Shown here in pieces: positions 30,314-42,409 of a DNA stretch of 64,000 bases. The translations under genes and the position numbers were made by a program. Source of the stretch: Lepidonotus clava (taxonomy: Eukaryota; Annelida; Polychaeta; Phyllodocida; Polynoidae); NCBI GenBank assembly GCA_936440205.1, contig OW387138.1:53025526-53089525 (forward strand). The letters run 5' to 3'. Position 1 is the stretch's first letter. Every line of letters begins with the position of its first letter. The notes under the pieces are model-generated. The model was given only the letters and a program-made list of their open reading frames with translations, did no database searches and was not told where the DNA came from.

Positions 30314-33030
30314 ATATATGGACAATATTTTGAACATTAAATCTATGTCTTTGTTTCGCATAGATCGTAATAAAACTATGGATAATTATAAGATATTTTC
30401 TAAAGGAGGAGGTGTATGTATATATGTCTCATCTAAATTTAGTCCATATATTAATATATTTGTTGAAGGGACTCAAGTATCTCCTGATGTTGAAATCTTA
30501 ACACTTGAATTAGACAAACCTGGTTTCAAAAAATGTCTGATTTCTGTAATCTATCGACCACCGAAAGGGAAATTGTCAAATTGTATTTCATATCTTGATA
30601 ATATACTAAGTCTTCCTAAATTTAGGAAATATGAAATATGGTTATTGGGAGATTTCAATGTTGATTGTCTTAAAACAAATCTATCTCCTTGTCAAAGATT
30701 GACAAGTTTCTTTAAAAAGTTTGGCCTGATCCAATATATAAAAGACATCACAAGGCCGAATTTACATGGTGGAAGTTGTACTGATCTTATAGCTACGAAT
30801 AGTATGTTTGTTTCTACATCTGGAGTTGACGATCATATGATATCTGATCATTTTTCAGTTTATATAATTCGTAAAAAGATGCGCAACTCTAATCTTAAAA
30901 AACAGAAAGTTGTTCGTGATTACTCAAGGTATGATAGAGAGTTATTTATGAATTTAGTGACTGATTCTGATTGGCATAATTATGATCAAAGTGAAGATCC
31001 AAATATTAAGTGGTCTATGATCTTAGAAAACTCTAACAGAATTCTTTCTGTTATGTGTCCTTATAAGGTACATTTGATACACCATGGATAAATAGCACTA
31101 TTCGTAAACTAATCAGGGATCGTAGACATTATATCAAATTGTATCGTAGAAGTAAAAATCCTGGAATTTTATCTATTGTACATTATTTACGAAATAAGAT
31201 AAATTCTTCAATTGAAAAAGCTAAGTCAGTCTATATATGCGGTACTCTGAATAGTACTACATCAAACCCAAAAGAATGTTGGCGAATAATAAACTCAGTC
31301 TTGAAACAAAATTCAGAAATTCATATGGAGAATATATTCAGTGATCCAGAATCTGGTATTTTGATTCCAGTAGACGATACCCCAAATTTCCTGAATGATT
31401 ACTACACAAAAATTGGTACACGATTAACTTGTCCTACTGATAGTATAAAATATGATGATTATACTTATGACTTGTCAACTGATTTTGTGATTGAATTACC
31501 GGATATTGATGAAATTGTATCTTATATACAAGAAATTGATATTTCTAAATCAAGTTGTGTTCCAGGTATAAATTCTAAAATTTGTAGAGACATTTTATCT
31601 GCAATATGTGATAAATTTCTAAGTTTATTTATAAGTTCTATTACACTAGGTATTTTTCCTAAGGAATGGGCAAAGGGATATATAAATATTATTCCTAAGG
31701 ATGGTAAGAAATCATCTCCTGCAAATTGGCGACCCATTATGCAAACCTGTATTTTTTCTAAATTGTTAGAAAAGATAATACAATCTAGATTACTCAAACA
31801 TTGCTTGAATAACAATATTTTAAGTAAATTCCAGTATGGATTTATCCCAGGACGTTTGACACACACAGCTGTTTTTGATTTATTGAAATTTGTCTATTCT
31901 GGAATTAATCATAATAAATATGTTGGTTTATTATATCTCGATGTATCTAAAGCTTTTGCTGTATAGATCATCGACGTTTGTATGATAAGCTGGGTCGAAT
32001 GGGAATTCCCGATATTTTAATATCGTGGTTTAAAAGTTATCTTGATCGTACTCAACAAACTGTATATAATAACATGTCATCACATCCGTTAAATGTTATT
32101 AGTGGCATTCCCCAGGGGACCATATTGGGTCCAACAATATTCATATTGTATATAAATGATATTGTCCAATATTTGAAAAAAGTCAAAATAAATCGACTAT
32201 TTTTGGATCTCAGGCAAAACTAAAAATGTTAGATAATCCAAGAAAATTTTGTATAAATGAGAGAGATGTTGAGTTTGTGGTAAATTATAATTACCTTGGT
32301 ATATTGATTGATCAGGATTTAACATTCATTCCCTTGTTTAATAAGGTTAAAAGATTAGTAATTAATTGTATGTTCAGTTTGATTAAAATACGTTGTTATA
32401 TTACAGAAAAATCTGCTATCTTGATATACAAACAGACAATATTACCTTTGTTTGATTATGCTGGGTTTATTTTGGTAACCTTACCTGCTAATTATAAGAT
32501 TGAACTTCAGAAAGTGCAGAATGATTGTATTCGAGTGTGCAAAAAGATTAATTGGTATGATTATGTGCGTATTGATGCACTACATGCTGATGTACATCTG
32601 ATTAGTTTGGAACAGCGTAGAAGAATACAGTTATTATTATTGATGTATAAACATAGTAAAACAGCTGGTGTACAAAAACCAGTACTTCGTCAAACTAGAG
32701 CAGGGAATAGATTTCAATTTGTAATTGAAAAAAATCGTACACCAAAATATGACCACAGGCCGTTTTATGTAGGTACTGGACTATGGAATGCTCTACCAGA
32801 TCATATACAACTTGCTGATGATATATTTGTCTTCAAATCATTGGTAAAAGGTTTAAACAAGATTTACAGTGATTTGTTATAATGATTAGCTATTTCTTAA
32901 AAGTCAATTGTCAGAAAGTTAATTGTATATTGTGATGAATACACTAAATGTATATTGTTTATTCAACCACTTTCTTCTGGAAGATCAGGGGTAACCCTGA
33001 AGATGATTTTGATTAATAAGAAAAAAAAAG
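30314..33030 (+). mobile_element. LINE, 3' part: rest of endonuclease, reverse transcriptase, tail
   Basis: Continues the LINE interrupted at 1964. Endonuclease motifs KGGGVCIYVSS, SVIYRPPKGK, LLGDFNVD and DDHMISDHF follow. Reverse transcriptase motifs are WRPIMQTCIFSKLLEK, YGFIPGRLTHTAVFDLL, LLYLDVSKAF, SGIPQGTILGPTIFILYINDI, and the C-terminal thumb ending GTGLWNALPDHIQ. The frame shifts near 31075 and 31960, and an internal deletion near 32190-32225 removes the FADD catalytic motif. The 3' end is an A-rich tail near 33003-33030. This is a Jockey/CR1-superfamily element on the plus strand, inactive. Confidence 0.88.
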
Positions 33031-33093
33031 AAAAGAATATCAGTACTCAAATTTTAAAAGACTTATTGATTCTGATTCTTAGGGGATTTACTT

Positions 33094-33340
33094 ATCTATA
33101 ACATTTATGTGTAGACACAGGAGTATATCCTGGTGCTTGGAAAACAGGGATGGTTACCGCGATTCCTAAGGTTAATAAAGCCAAGCTTCCCAATGAGTTG
33201 AGATCGATATCCCTGTTACCTATGCCAAGTAAGATTTTTGAAAAATTGTTGCATAAGAATATTAAGAACTTTTTGGAACTGAATACTTTGCTGTCAGGAA
33301 AAAAAAGAAAAAAGAATACTGTAGGCTTGGTAGCCTAACA
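33094..33340 (+). mobile_element. LINE reverse transcriptase fragment
   Basis: Encodes VYPGAWKTGMVTAIPKVNKA, RSISLLPMPSKIFEKLLHKN and LNTLLSGKK, the early reverse transcriptase motifs. It is cut off by an A-rich run near 33300. It belongs to a LINE different from its left neighbour. Confidence 0.7.
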
Positions 33341-34720
33341 GGTGGTACTATGAAAACAAGGGAAGGTGGACTTCTGATTCTTTATAAGGAATATCTTACT
33401 TGCTACGTAGAAGTCCTAACTGACTACAATTCTAATACATCTGACTGTGATCAATTATGGATGAAAATAACCTATCCAGGTTGAAAGAAATTGATAACAA
33501 GACTATTGTATCATTAAAAGAAATTCCTGGAAAACTTGGGATCAGTGATCAAGTATGTAGCCCTCAAAATAAAACAGATAATAGTACAAGGTGATCTAAA
33601 CATTATAAAAAGACGCACAACCATGACAGACATGACCTTAAAAATCTTATCTAAGACCACTGTCTGCGACAACTAATAACAGCACCAACTAGAATCACTA
33701 ATAACAGTGCAAGTCTTATTGACCTAGTTATAATAAGAATTGATGAAAAATATACTAGCTGTAATGGTGTCTTAGATAATGCTATATTGGATTACCAGCC
33801 TGTCGTCTAAACATAAGAGAAAACCAGATGAAAATCAATTAAAAAACCAGCTTGTTACTAGATCATATACAAATCATAATCTGGAAAACTTCAAGCTTAT
33901 CCTTTTAGACGACTGTAGGTGTAGAGTTTTTTGACAAACAAAGAACAATTCTAACCTACTCTGGGATATTATGTACCTTATAATATTTGACAGACTAAAT
34001 AGGCTGTGCCCTACAATGAGACCAGCTGGCCTGAATGGATCGAGATCTTAGACAAGAATTGCATCAGAACAACAAGCTTTACAAAAAGGCCAGTAAAACA
34101 AACAAACAACTTGACTGGGCTGAGTTCAAACAGGCAAAAAAGCACACACGTCGATGCCTGATAATTAAGAAAAGAGACTCTATTGCAAATAAGTTATCAA
34201 CCAAAAAAAAAACCAATCCCAACAAGGTGTGGCATGAGCTGAATGAAAATTTGAATGTTGGGAAAGGCAAAAAAACGTGGCTGTGAAAGAATAACAGATT
34301 CTAAAGGCATTTGGGTGACATGCAAGGATGCTGCAAATGCTCCAAACACTTATTATGCCACGATTGGTAAAGACATTGCAGAGAACTTTACCCATTAATT
34401 GCTCACACCCGTCACTAAGCCAGCTTCTATATTCAATGCAACTTTGTGACAGAAAATGAAGTGTTAAATGTAGTAAAATTATTGAAAAATAATAAGACTA
34501 CTTGCCTTGATAATATTAATATGAAGCACTTACAGGATGCTTTGCAGATACTGATTATTGAAATAACAAACATGATTAAAACCAACTTACAGGATGCTTT
34601 GCAGATACTGATTATTGAAATAACAAACATGATTAAAACCAACACACGTGATTAATGAATGTCTTGACCTCTGAATAATGCTAGACACCTGGAAAATTGG
34701 AATAAGCACCCCTTATCACC
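33341..34720 (+). mobile_element. LINE fragment: endonuclease, linker, early reverse transcriptase
   Basis: Pieces in order: REGGLLILYKEYL, CDQLWMKI, QGDLNI, TAPTRITNNSASLIDLVI, an intact linker frame at 34035-34286, then ENEVLNVVKLLKNNKTTCLDN. Many stops and shifts. A 57-bp tandem duplication lies near 34527-34640. Confidence 0.65.
34527..34640 (+). repeat. 57-bp tandem duplication within a LINE
   Basis: The unit starting CTTACAGGATGCTTTGCAG is repeated exactly and in frame (LQDALQILIIEITNMIKTN twice). Exactness shows the duplication is recent relative to the decayed LINE around it. Confidence 0.85.
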
Positions 34721-34779
34721 CATAGTTTGGTTTTGAAGGTAAAATATACATTGGTAGATATGCAAGAGCAAAACAAATA

Positions 34780-36700
34780 ACCAATGTCAACTACAGAAAC
34801 CATACAGTGTATGTGTACTCTGACATAATCCACAATGGAGTTATAGGAGATACTGAAGGACCACTTCTCCGATGTATGGCCTTTAACAACTACTCTCTGA
34901 AGACAATGGACACAATGAACTTCCCAACTTGATTTACCACCCTAGGTGAACATCACATTTCAAAAAGGTATCAGTTTACTTAAGAGATAGTGCAGGGCAA
35001 CCTATACCATTTGAGCAGTGTTGGTAGTACTCACTTTCAAAGGCACTCTCCCATCCCTATAGTACATTAGTGCAATAAGGAGAACATTTTGAAAAATGGT
35101 AAGCTACTATATGAATGCCTCAGCCTTGTAAGCAACGCCAAGAGGTGAATATGGTCAATATTATAAGTGCTCCCAGTTTTGAGGTGGACAATTACCAGCT
35201 TTTGGTGGGGCTAAAAGACAACTTGACCACAGAATATTCTGAAGTCACTTCAAACAATGAAGAGTACTCCTACAAGTGTTATCTCATCGACCTCTTGCCG
35301 TTGGAGGAGGGTGCCAGGAAGACACGCCTCCAAGGATGCAAGAACTGGTACAAGGACACTGTGGGAAAAATGGACATGGCTCAGAATGCAGGTTGGAACT
35401 CACACGAACGGTACATGTTGGCGGAGAAGTAAAGTCTATGGTGGGGAGACTACACGTGGATTGGTTTATTCAGTGTAAACTCCTACCCTCACACTTCAAG
35501 ATTAAAATTGTGTTTGAACGGCAGCCCCCTAGCTTCTAGATGCACAAAGCTGCTAACGAGAACTATCAGGTTATCATCAAGAAGGCGGAAATTATCATGT
35601 GTCAAGTTCACATCAGGGACGAGGTGGTGGAGGTACACAAGGAAAGTGTATACAAAGATGGGACCATTCCAATACCCTATCACCAGGAGTAAGGTCACCA
35701 AGCACACCCTCACGCAAGGCTCATCAGAGTACGCTTGGACCGTCCCAGACACTACGCAGATCACCATAGGTGTGATCGAAGGCCTGGTCAAAGAATTGGT
35801 TAGCTTAGGAACCGAGACCAAGAACCCGTTCAACTTCAAGAACTACAACATATCGTAAGTAGCTTTGCAGTTCGAAAATAAGAATTTCCAGGACAAGACA
35901 TACTTTGTTAACAGAAACGTTAGCAGAGCCTACAGTCAACTCTTCAGGGACACAGACTTTCGTCCTTGGGGCACAAATGCAGTATTCAGATGAACCACTT
36001 CAAGAATGGGTTCACTCTCTTTGCCTTCGACCTGACCCTCGACCGAACCCCGGAGGAAGCACGCATCAACCTATTACGACAGGGAAAGCTTTGTCCCCTT
36101 AAGTTTGTTGAGGCCCTCTGGCATTCGGTTTCAGTAATTATGCTGAGCACTTACAACAATTGATCCAATTAACAGCTGACCAACTCCCAGTCACTGACTA
36201 CGCCATGGTTTAGAGGATGGTTCTCAGAGTCTCCGAACTCAACCAAGTTCTGTGTAACCATCCCCACAGCCAACCATACTTCCTTGGGATACCCAGAAAA
36301 CCCTGACCACTCACTCGTTTCATTAGCAACACCGAACCAAACAACAAACCGGGTGAACACTGGGTTGCCTTTAATGTTTCACCTCAAGGCAACATTTACT
36401 ATTTTGACTTGTATGGTCTACCCCCCTTAGCTATAAAGCATTTCATTCTGCCAAGGTTTGTCATATGGTATCTGGAACTATAACAGACAACTCCAAGCAC
36501 TTCGAACCACCACCTGTGGAGCTCCATGTGTTAGATTTCTGATAGAACCATATCACACTCTCAGCCCACACGCTGTACTCTCAAAGATAGATACATCCCC
36601 ACCAAACCTGATGGACAAGACAGTGCTCAACTACGTGACCTCAAACCGGTGAAAATGGACCCGGCAGAAATCCCTTATCGGAAAATGATAGAAATGTGGT
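34780..36700 (+). mobile_element. Polinton/Maverick-like fossil: capsid and protease parts
   Basis: Plus-strand pieces resemble the hexon-like major capsid protein of Polintons/adintoviruses (about 34800-36165), followed by an adenovirus-type cysteine protease (about 36170-36650). Recognition rests on short conserved pieces such as KNPFNFKNYN and TLFAFDLTLDRTPEEA in the capsid and NNKPGEHWVAFN in the protease. The fossil is broken, with of the order of ten interruptions, and is incomplete: no polymerase, integrase or terminal repeat was seen. It is old compared with the neighbouring Ngaro element. Confidence 0.72.
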
Positions 36701-37160
36701 TATCGACAGATGAAAAAGAAGGATTCTCATCCTCCAACAACTCTTTTACAATCTAAGACAAAGACTGACGATGAAGCATAACCTATATACATATTAAACC
36801 AGTATTTTTTGACATAATACAATATCTATGAAAAAACTAAAGAAAACACAAAATTATCTTAAAAATTATGTAATATATCAGACTTTTTAAAATCTGAAAT
36901 AAGTGCATTGTATATAGAAATATATAATCTGTATTTTACATTTTCAATAAAAAAGATAATCATATAACTTTGTTGTGTTTTCTTTATTCAGCACAAAATA
37001 CTGCAAAAAATATCAAAAGGAAAAATAATGCAATAATGAAACTTAGAGTGAAACGAGCTAAAACATATGCAATTTCCAACTCATAAATGTACATAAAACT
37101 ATATACAAAAAAAAAGAGAAAATAATGGAAATCATACGGGAAATGATCATTATATAATTA
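36701..37160. other. AT-rich spacer
   Basis: No feature recognised beyond an AATAAA near 36949; it may be the tail of the Polinton fossil or a host spacer. Confidence 0.25.
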
Positions 37161-37250
37161 TAAACACTTGGTTACGAACACATGAACACACAAAGGCAAG
37201 TTGGGCGAATTGTCCTGTTTATTAACATAACCTGGACCCGATCATGGCCC
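37161..37250. repeat. Ngaro B2 repeat
   Basis: Starts TAAACACTTGGTTACG and ends GATCATGGCCC. Identical to 37431-37520. Confidence 0.9.
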
Positions 37251-37267
37251 TATCAGAAAAAAGAAAT

Positions 37268-37430
37268 TTTTCGTCGGTGACCGGTGCCTGAATGAGCTCA
37301 GACCTATCAATCATGAAGGTGGTCTAACAAAACACTGGTGGCAGCACTGTCCTGCTCCAGACTCCACCTGGTGTAGGGGGTTCTAGTCCTGTGTTTATAC
37401 TCAAATAACTGAGATCCGTTATTGTGCTCA
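37268..37430. repeat. Ngaro A2 repeat
   Basis: Starts TTTTCGTCGGTGACC and ends TTATTGTGCTCA. Matches 42066-42229 with about two differences. Confidence 0.9.
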
Positions 37431-37520
37431 TAAACACTTGGTTACGAACACATGAACACACAAAGGCAAGTTGGGCGAATTGTCCTGTTTATTAACATAA
37501 CCTGGACCCGATCATGGCCC
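37431..37520. repeat. Ngaro B1 repeat
   Basis: Identical to B2 (37161-37250) and directly abutting A2. Confidence 0.9.
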
Positions 37521-37557
37521 AGCTGCCCAACTGCCAAAAGAGGTAGTAACCAAGCAA

Positions 37558-38589
37558 TTAAGTAAATATATTTGCACAAATACGTTTGTCCAGTTCAATC
37601 CGTGAATCTAGAGAGCGTGTGAGGTAATCAAACACCGAAGTACTCTTCCAGTCTCCTCGTTGTTTAATGTCCGATAACGACACACCCATCTCGGCCAATG
37701 ACGTAGCACCACCGCGTCTCAGTGAATGCGTTGACATATGTTTTAAACCTAGGACCACACATGACTTGTTTAACCTTGTCTTCAACCAATTGTAAGAACC
37801 ACGAACAAACTTGTCGCCAGACATATAAGCGACCAATTGTGAGGTAGGTAATGGATACCAAACTTTCTGTAATAATAGCAAGTAAAAATGGTGAACACAA
37901 AAAATTGATTTTGGTATCTTCGCAAAAGGAAGTTCAAGAACTCTCTCTTTGAAACAGATAGTTTTTGTCCGATAGAGTTTGACAAGTAAACCCCAATCGT
38001 AGGATTGGACATCTGATAACTTGATAGACAATTCAGGCTCTACCACATTAGACTTACGGAGAAGGCCTCTGAAACACAAGAGTATTGCCAACCAATAACA
38101 CAGATCCTCTGATTTGGATAAATCCAAAGTATAATATATACGTGACAGCTCGATGACAGTCGCAGGCCTAGCCTGAGACAATCCAGCACCTAAGGTGCGC
38201 TTAACCCCCTTGAGCGTCATGGAAATTTCGAAACACGACGGGTCAATATGAGAGAAACCATTAACCTTGTGGAAGCTCCATACGGCCGACAAATAGTTTA
38301 TCAACGAAACATAAGCAAGTCTAGTAGACAAATATGATATGTACAATAATATAGTATCAAGTGATGCCGGCAATGGAATCAACTCATAGTCTTCACAAAA
38401 TTTTATGTAACACCTCCACTGTGACTGTCTAGTTCTAATTGTTGAGTCTGCCATCCAGCGCGACTGTAGGACCGTCAGTCTCTCCCGCAACGCGTCCGTC
38501 TCTGTAACAACATAAATTCCCCAATAAAAAATGTGGGATAGAACACACACGCCTTTTATCAAACAAGCGTGACAAATAATCTGGTACAC
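37558..38589 (-). CDS. Ngaro part: tyrosine recombinase
   Basis: About 340 codons. The family signature is visible: the central FRGLLRKSN segment with the first catalytic Arg, then HSLRRGGATSLAEMG, then QRGDWKS and a Tyr within FDYL. In this family the enzyme inserts a circular DNA intermediate. It overlaps the end of the upstream polymerase frame, which is usual for the group. Confidence 0.85.
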   Translation of the reverse strand: MYQIICHACLIKGVCVLSHIFYWGIYVVTETDALRERLTVLQSRWMADSTIRTRQSQWRCYIKFCEDYELIPLPASLDTILLYISYLSTRLAYVSLINYLSAVWSFHKVNGFSHIDPSCFEISMTLKGVKRTLGAGLSQARPATVIELSRIYYTLDLSKSEDLCYWLAILLCFRGLLRKSNVVEPELSIKLSDVQSYDWGLLVKLYRTKTICFKERVLELPFAKIPKSIFCVHHFYLLLLQKVWYPLPTSQLVAYMSGDKFVRGSYNWLKTRLNKSCVVLGLKHMSTHSLRRGGATSLAEMGVSLSDIKQRGDWKSTSVFDYLTRSLDSRIELDKRICANIFT

Positions 38590-40726
38590 AATTCTCCCCA
38601 GATGGAATGTGTACCGACACTAGGTGGATGTTATATATAACACAAACCCAAAAAAGCTCCCTGAGCCAAGCCATGCAAGCCACACTGCGTGAGCGACCAG
38701 TATTAATCATCTGACGGACCTGTGTATTGTCTGTTACAACCTTAATCTTACAATCACGCCATTCATGACCCCAACATTTTATAGCAACAAGTACCGGCCA
38801 TAACTCTAGCGTATTAATGTCTGTGCAGTCACAGCAATCATAAGGGCAACCTTCCCAATGATGAAAGGGTACCGATATGTTAGGATCAAGGTCGTCTAAA
38901 GACCATGAACCAGTGAACCAATCGTTGGACCAAACACCACCGTAACCAGTCATGGATGAATCTGTGTGCACTTCATGAGCAATAACATGTTGGTTCAAAA
39001 CCTTTTCCTCGCCATTAAAAATAGCCAGGAAACTATCCCACCAATGCAAGTCCAACCTCAACCACTGCGGAATAAGAATATAACCAGTGGGAGGTGTATA
39101 CTTACAAAAGTTAATCACTCTCCGCGAGAAAGTTCTGCCCCCCTTGACAACTGCACTAGCATGAGCAAGGTGGCCCGCCAATACTTCTAACTCTTTTTTG
39201 GTACACCTCGTCTTGTCAAGAAAACCAGATACTATTCTCTTTAACCTCAGCAACTTGTGTTGAGGAAGAGAGATCTTCATGTGAACGCTATCTAGTTCTA
39301 TGCCTAAATAAGTCACAGTTGAAGAAGCTGTGGATACCTTCTTCCATGCAATGTAGAAACCTAGAGAACGTAACAACTCAATTAATACCAAAGTAATGTC
39401 ATCACATTCCTGCATGGTATCTCCGATAACCAAGAAGTCATCTAAGTAGCTAAACACACGCTGGTAACCTCTGCGGTTCATGCATCGTACTACAAAATCA
39501 GAAATTTTAGAAAAAATGTACGGGGCACATTTAAGGCCAAAACAGATACAATTATCCTCTAAGTAACTAGATACACCATTAACATCCCAAACAAAACCTT
39601 GGTATTGTCGATGATTAGGATGAATGTTTACCGATCGGTATGCCGATTTAATATCAACAACTGAAAAATGACAACCCTGCGTCATAACCTCTGTGATTTC
39701 ATCAATTCGGATGAAATGAAAAGTATCACACACAGTATCCATATAATTGTTAATACTAAAATCAAGCGGACGCTTACAATCTTTGATGGGTCTTAAAGAC
39801 CCATCACTTTTAGAGACAGCCCCTAGGGCAGGTATGCATGTCGGTTTGTCAGTTACAACAGAAACTTTGTCCTCAGACAATTCGTTCAATATAATAGAAT
39901 CCATTTGTTCGCAAGCTTCTTTAGCCAGAATTGAACTATAATTTGGACAAAAATAGCTGTCGCTGAAATTATCATCTACTATCTTAAAGCCGTTGACAAT
40001 ACCGTCATAAATGAACGAAGCATCTATATCAGGACCATGGGAATTGCTGAAGCATTCGTCAAAGAAAATACATGGATTTAATTGTAACCGACAACCTTGA
40101 AGATAATGATTACGAGTACAATCACGTTTACACAACCGTTCATGCGAAGTACCTTCAAAAATAGCTGTGCACCGATCAGCTGACAGAGTAACAGGGATAG
40201 CCCCTGACACAGGATTAGTCTGAAAACCAACAGGATTCCCATGTAAAATCCCCGTCATATCATCAGATTCATAAGAATGCATACCACTACCAAAACAAGC
40301 ATCAATGGCAACGAATCCATTATCCAATTTAACGGTAGGCAAAGCAAAGATACCATCAGCGTTCCCAAGTACCAAACCTGAATCTAATTCGGCAGTATCA
40401 ACCGTATCGATGCAAAAGTCCTGACTCTCTGGATGAGGAGAATCAGAACACTCAACCAGAAAAGAATTGAAAGAAGGTTGAACCAACACAGTTGGAACAA
40501 CCTCAACCTCTGCGCAGGACAGCCGCAGTCCACACACATCTGTGAATTCAATCACAGATGCGTTCACGTTATCAACGGGGTTAGTAGAACAATGTTCATC
40601 CATATTTTCATCAGATAAACCAACTGCGTCACTAACTATAAAATCCGTCGTACAATCAAATGAATCCGTTACGGTACTTGTATCAGAAACGGGCAATGGA
40701 TTGCAATCCATATCTGGTGCCAGCAA
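38435..40726 (-). CDS. Ngaro part: reverse transcriptase and RNase H
   Basis: About 760 codons. The N-terminal third has no recognised domain. The reverse transcriptase shows SVVDIKSAYRSVNIHP, FGLKCAPYIFSK and FSYLDDFLVIG. RNase H motifs follow: HTDSSMTGYGGVWSN, NTLELWPVLVAIKCW and VVTDNTQVRQM. This order is typical of DIRS/Ngaro polymerases. Confidence 0.87.
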   Translation of the reverse strand: MLAPDMDCNPLPVSDTSTVTDSFDCTTDFIVSDAVGLSDENMDEHCSTNPVDNVNASVIEFTDVCGLRLSCAEVEVVPTVLVQPSFNSFLVECSDSPHPESQDFCIDTVDTAELDSGLVLGNADGIFALPTVKLDNGFVAIDACFGSGMHSYESDDMTGILHGNPVGFQTNPVSGAIPVTLSADRCTAIFEGTSHERLCKRDCTRNHYLQGCRLQLNPCIFFDECFSNSHGPDIDASFIYDGIVNGFKIVDDNFSDSYFCPNYSSILAKEACEQMDSIILNELSEDKVSVVTDKPTCIPALGAVSKSDGSLRPIKDCKRPLDFSINNYMDTVCDTFHFIRIDEITEVMTQGCHFSVVDIKSAYRSVNIHPNHRQYQGFVWDVNGVSSYLEDNCICFGLKCAPYIFSKISDFVVRCMNRRGYQRVFSYLDDFLVIGDTMQECDDITLVLIELLRSLGFYIAWKKVSTASSTVTYLGIELDSVHMKISLPQHKLLRLKRIVSGFLDKTRCTKKELEVLAGHLAHASAVVKGGRTFSRRVINFCKYTPPTGYILIPQWLRLDLHWWDSFLAIFNGEEKVLNQHVIAHEVHTDSSMTGYGGVWSNDWFTGSWSLDDLDPNISVPFHHWEGCPYDCCDCTDINTLELWPVLVAIKCWGHEWRDCKIKVVTDNTQVRQMINTGRSRSVACMAWLRELFWVCVIYNIHLVSVHIPSGENCVPDYLSRLFDKRRVCSIPHFLLGNLCCYRDGRVAGETDGPTVALDGRLNN

Positions 40727-40771
40727 GATGTTCTCCCCACAGCAATGACCTACTGAGGGAGACGCCTCATC

Positions 40772-42108
40772 CTATTTATTTTTACCCTGAGTACACTCAA
40801 CTGTCCTTGAACGATGTGAACCACCACAATCCAAGCATTCATGCTTGAACGGGCAAGGTGTCTTCTGACATGGTTTACCTTCATTGTACCGCCAACAGAT
40901 CCCAATCTGTTTTTTGGGTTTACCTTTGGGGGAACTCGTGGATACAGAACCTTGTTTAGGTTTAGGTTTGAGATTCTCCATACCCAGGAATGTATGAAAT
41001 AATTCATGATCACCGTAAGTGAAGCTGGATGGACCTAAAAGCTCCGCTTTTTCGCGTGCCGCCTGGTCATAACGAACTAGCGCTTGACCAACATACACTC
41101 TCGATTTATCAATGAGAAATTTAACGTGCTTTGCGTAGCCTTTCACATTGAACCCTTTTAACATCATGCATTCTAACAGCGAAACACTAGCTGATAAAAC
41201 ATCATCAATCGTACACGATTTGATATTCTCGCAAGTCATGTGTGGTTCCAAGTCATAAACAACGCACTTACATTTTGATTTGGTGTGCTGAGGGTTGAAC
41301 ATCGCAGGCCAAGGCAGACGAGGGTCTACGAACCCAGTTGATAAACCCGGAGGGGGTCCTGTCACGTTGGCACCAAGTTGAATCGGCGAGGTCCCCGCCG
41401 AAGGTTGAGCCCCGACGGGCCACCCCGGATCCACCGTCGGAGAAGGTAGTGGTTGCACCACCAGACGCCCCCATACTCGGAGCAGCTGTGGTTGTAGATG
41501 GGCATGGCGTAGCAGCGCCCGTAGCAGGATACACTCCAGCCGGTGGCGGTAATAATCCGTGTACGTATGGGTTGAAAACCCAAGGTTGATAATTCCATCC
41601 CAACCAGCCCGGGTAGGGCTCAGCCTGAACTGGGGGCTGGAAATGCGTTTACTGATCAGGCCCACTGGACAATAAATGAGCAGCCCACGGGACGCGCAAT
41701 TGCAGTTTTAATGTTGAGCGCCATGAATTGGTTCATCATATGCTGCATTTGAATCTGACTGTCCTCTAACAACCTTCTACTCTCCGTATTCTCAACGATA
41801 AGTTGTCTGATAAGTTCATCATTCAAAGGCTTAGATGGACTTTTGAGAATCAGTCCCGCTGAACCGTCCACATGGTCCATGGTTTTACTATCTACTTGCA
41901 CTGAACCAATCTCTGGTAAATACAATAAATAGTCCGAATCAGGCAACCCTAAAAACCTGCACTTTTCAACAGCAGCTTTCATATATTTGCAACGAGTACC
42001 AACTGACCTTTCATGTCTCCGTTTGCAAGCGCTGCAGTCAAACATGCTGAACTTGAGAGCATGCGTTTTCGTCGGTGACCGGAGCCTGAATGAGCTCAGA
42101 CCTATCAA
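40772..42108 (-). CDS. Ngaro part: gag-like region
   Basis: Minus-strand coding region with a Cys-rich start (FDCSACKRRHERS), a Pro/Ala-rich middle and a C-terminal Cys/His cluster (CWRYNEGKPCQKTPCPFKHEC then CGGSH), probably nucleic-acid binding. It lies 5' of the polymerase as expected. Confidence 0.7.
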
Positions 42109-42229
42109 TCATGAAGGTGGTCTAACAAAACACTGGTGGCAGCACTGTCCTGCTCCTGACTCCACCTGGTGTAGGGGGTTCTAGTCCTGTGTTTATACTC
42201 AAATAACTGAGATCCGTTATTGTGCTCAT
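42066..42229. repeat. Ngaro A1 repeat
   Basis: The 5' terminal repeat of the minus-strand element; matches 37268-37430. Confidence 0.9.
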
Positions 42230-42409
42230 TATAACACTTTATTACTCTATTAACCTATTTTCGATCTATGTTCTCCCGCGATGACCTATTGACCGAATAA
42301 TTAGTATTTTCGTTGCATGCCAGCGACCCCTATGATCGTATGATCATAGTGAATGATAGTAAAATGAGAAAGAACTGAAATACTTATATGTAATTTATGA
42401 AAGATAGGG
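42230..42409. other. Spacer between Ngaro element and LINE
   Basis: Short AT-rich spacer; nothing recognised. Confidence 0.3.

Larger units (their letters stand above)
37161..42229 (-). mobile_element. Ngaro/DIRS-type tyrosine-recombinase retroelement, near whole
   Basis: About 5.1 kb on the minus strand with the split direct repeats of the Ngaro group: A1 at the right end, then the coding region, then B1, A2 and B2 at the left. Parts in order on the minus strand are a gag-like region with a Cys/His cluster, a reverse transcriptase/RNase H region, and a tyrosine recombinase. B copies are identical over 90 bases and A copies differ at about two of 163, so the insertion is young. It looks whole or nearly so, with at most one or two breaks. 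It lies between the Polinton fossil and a LINE. Confidence 0.88.
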
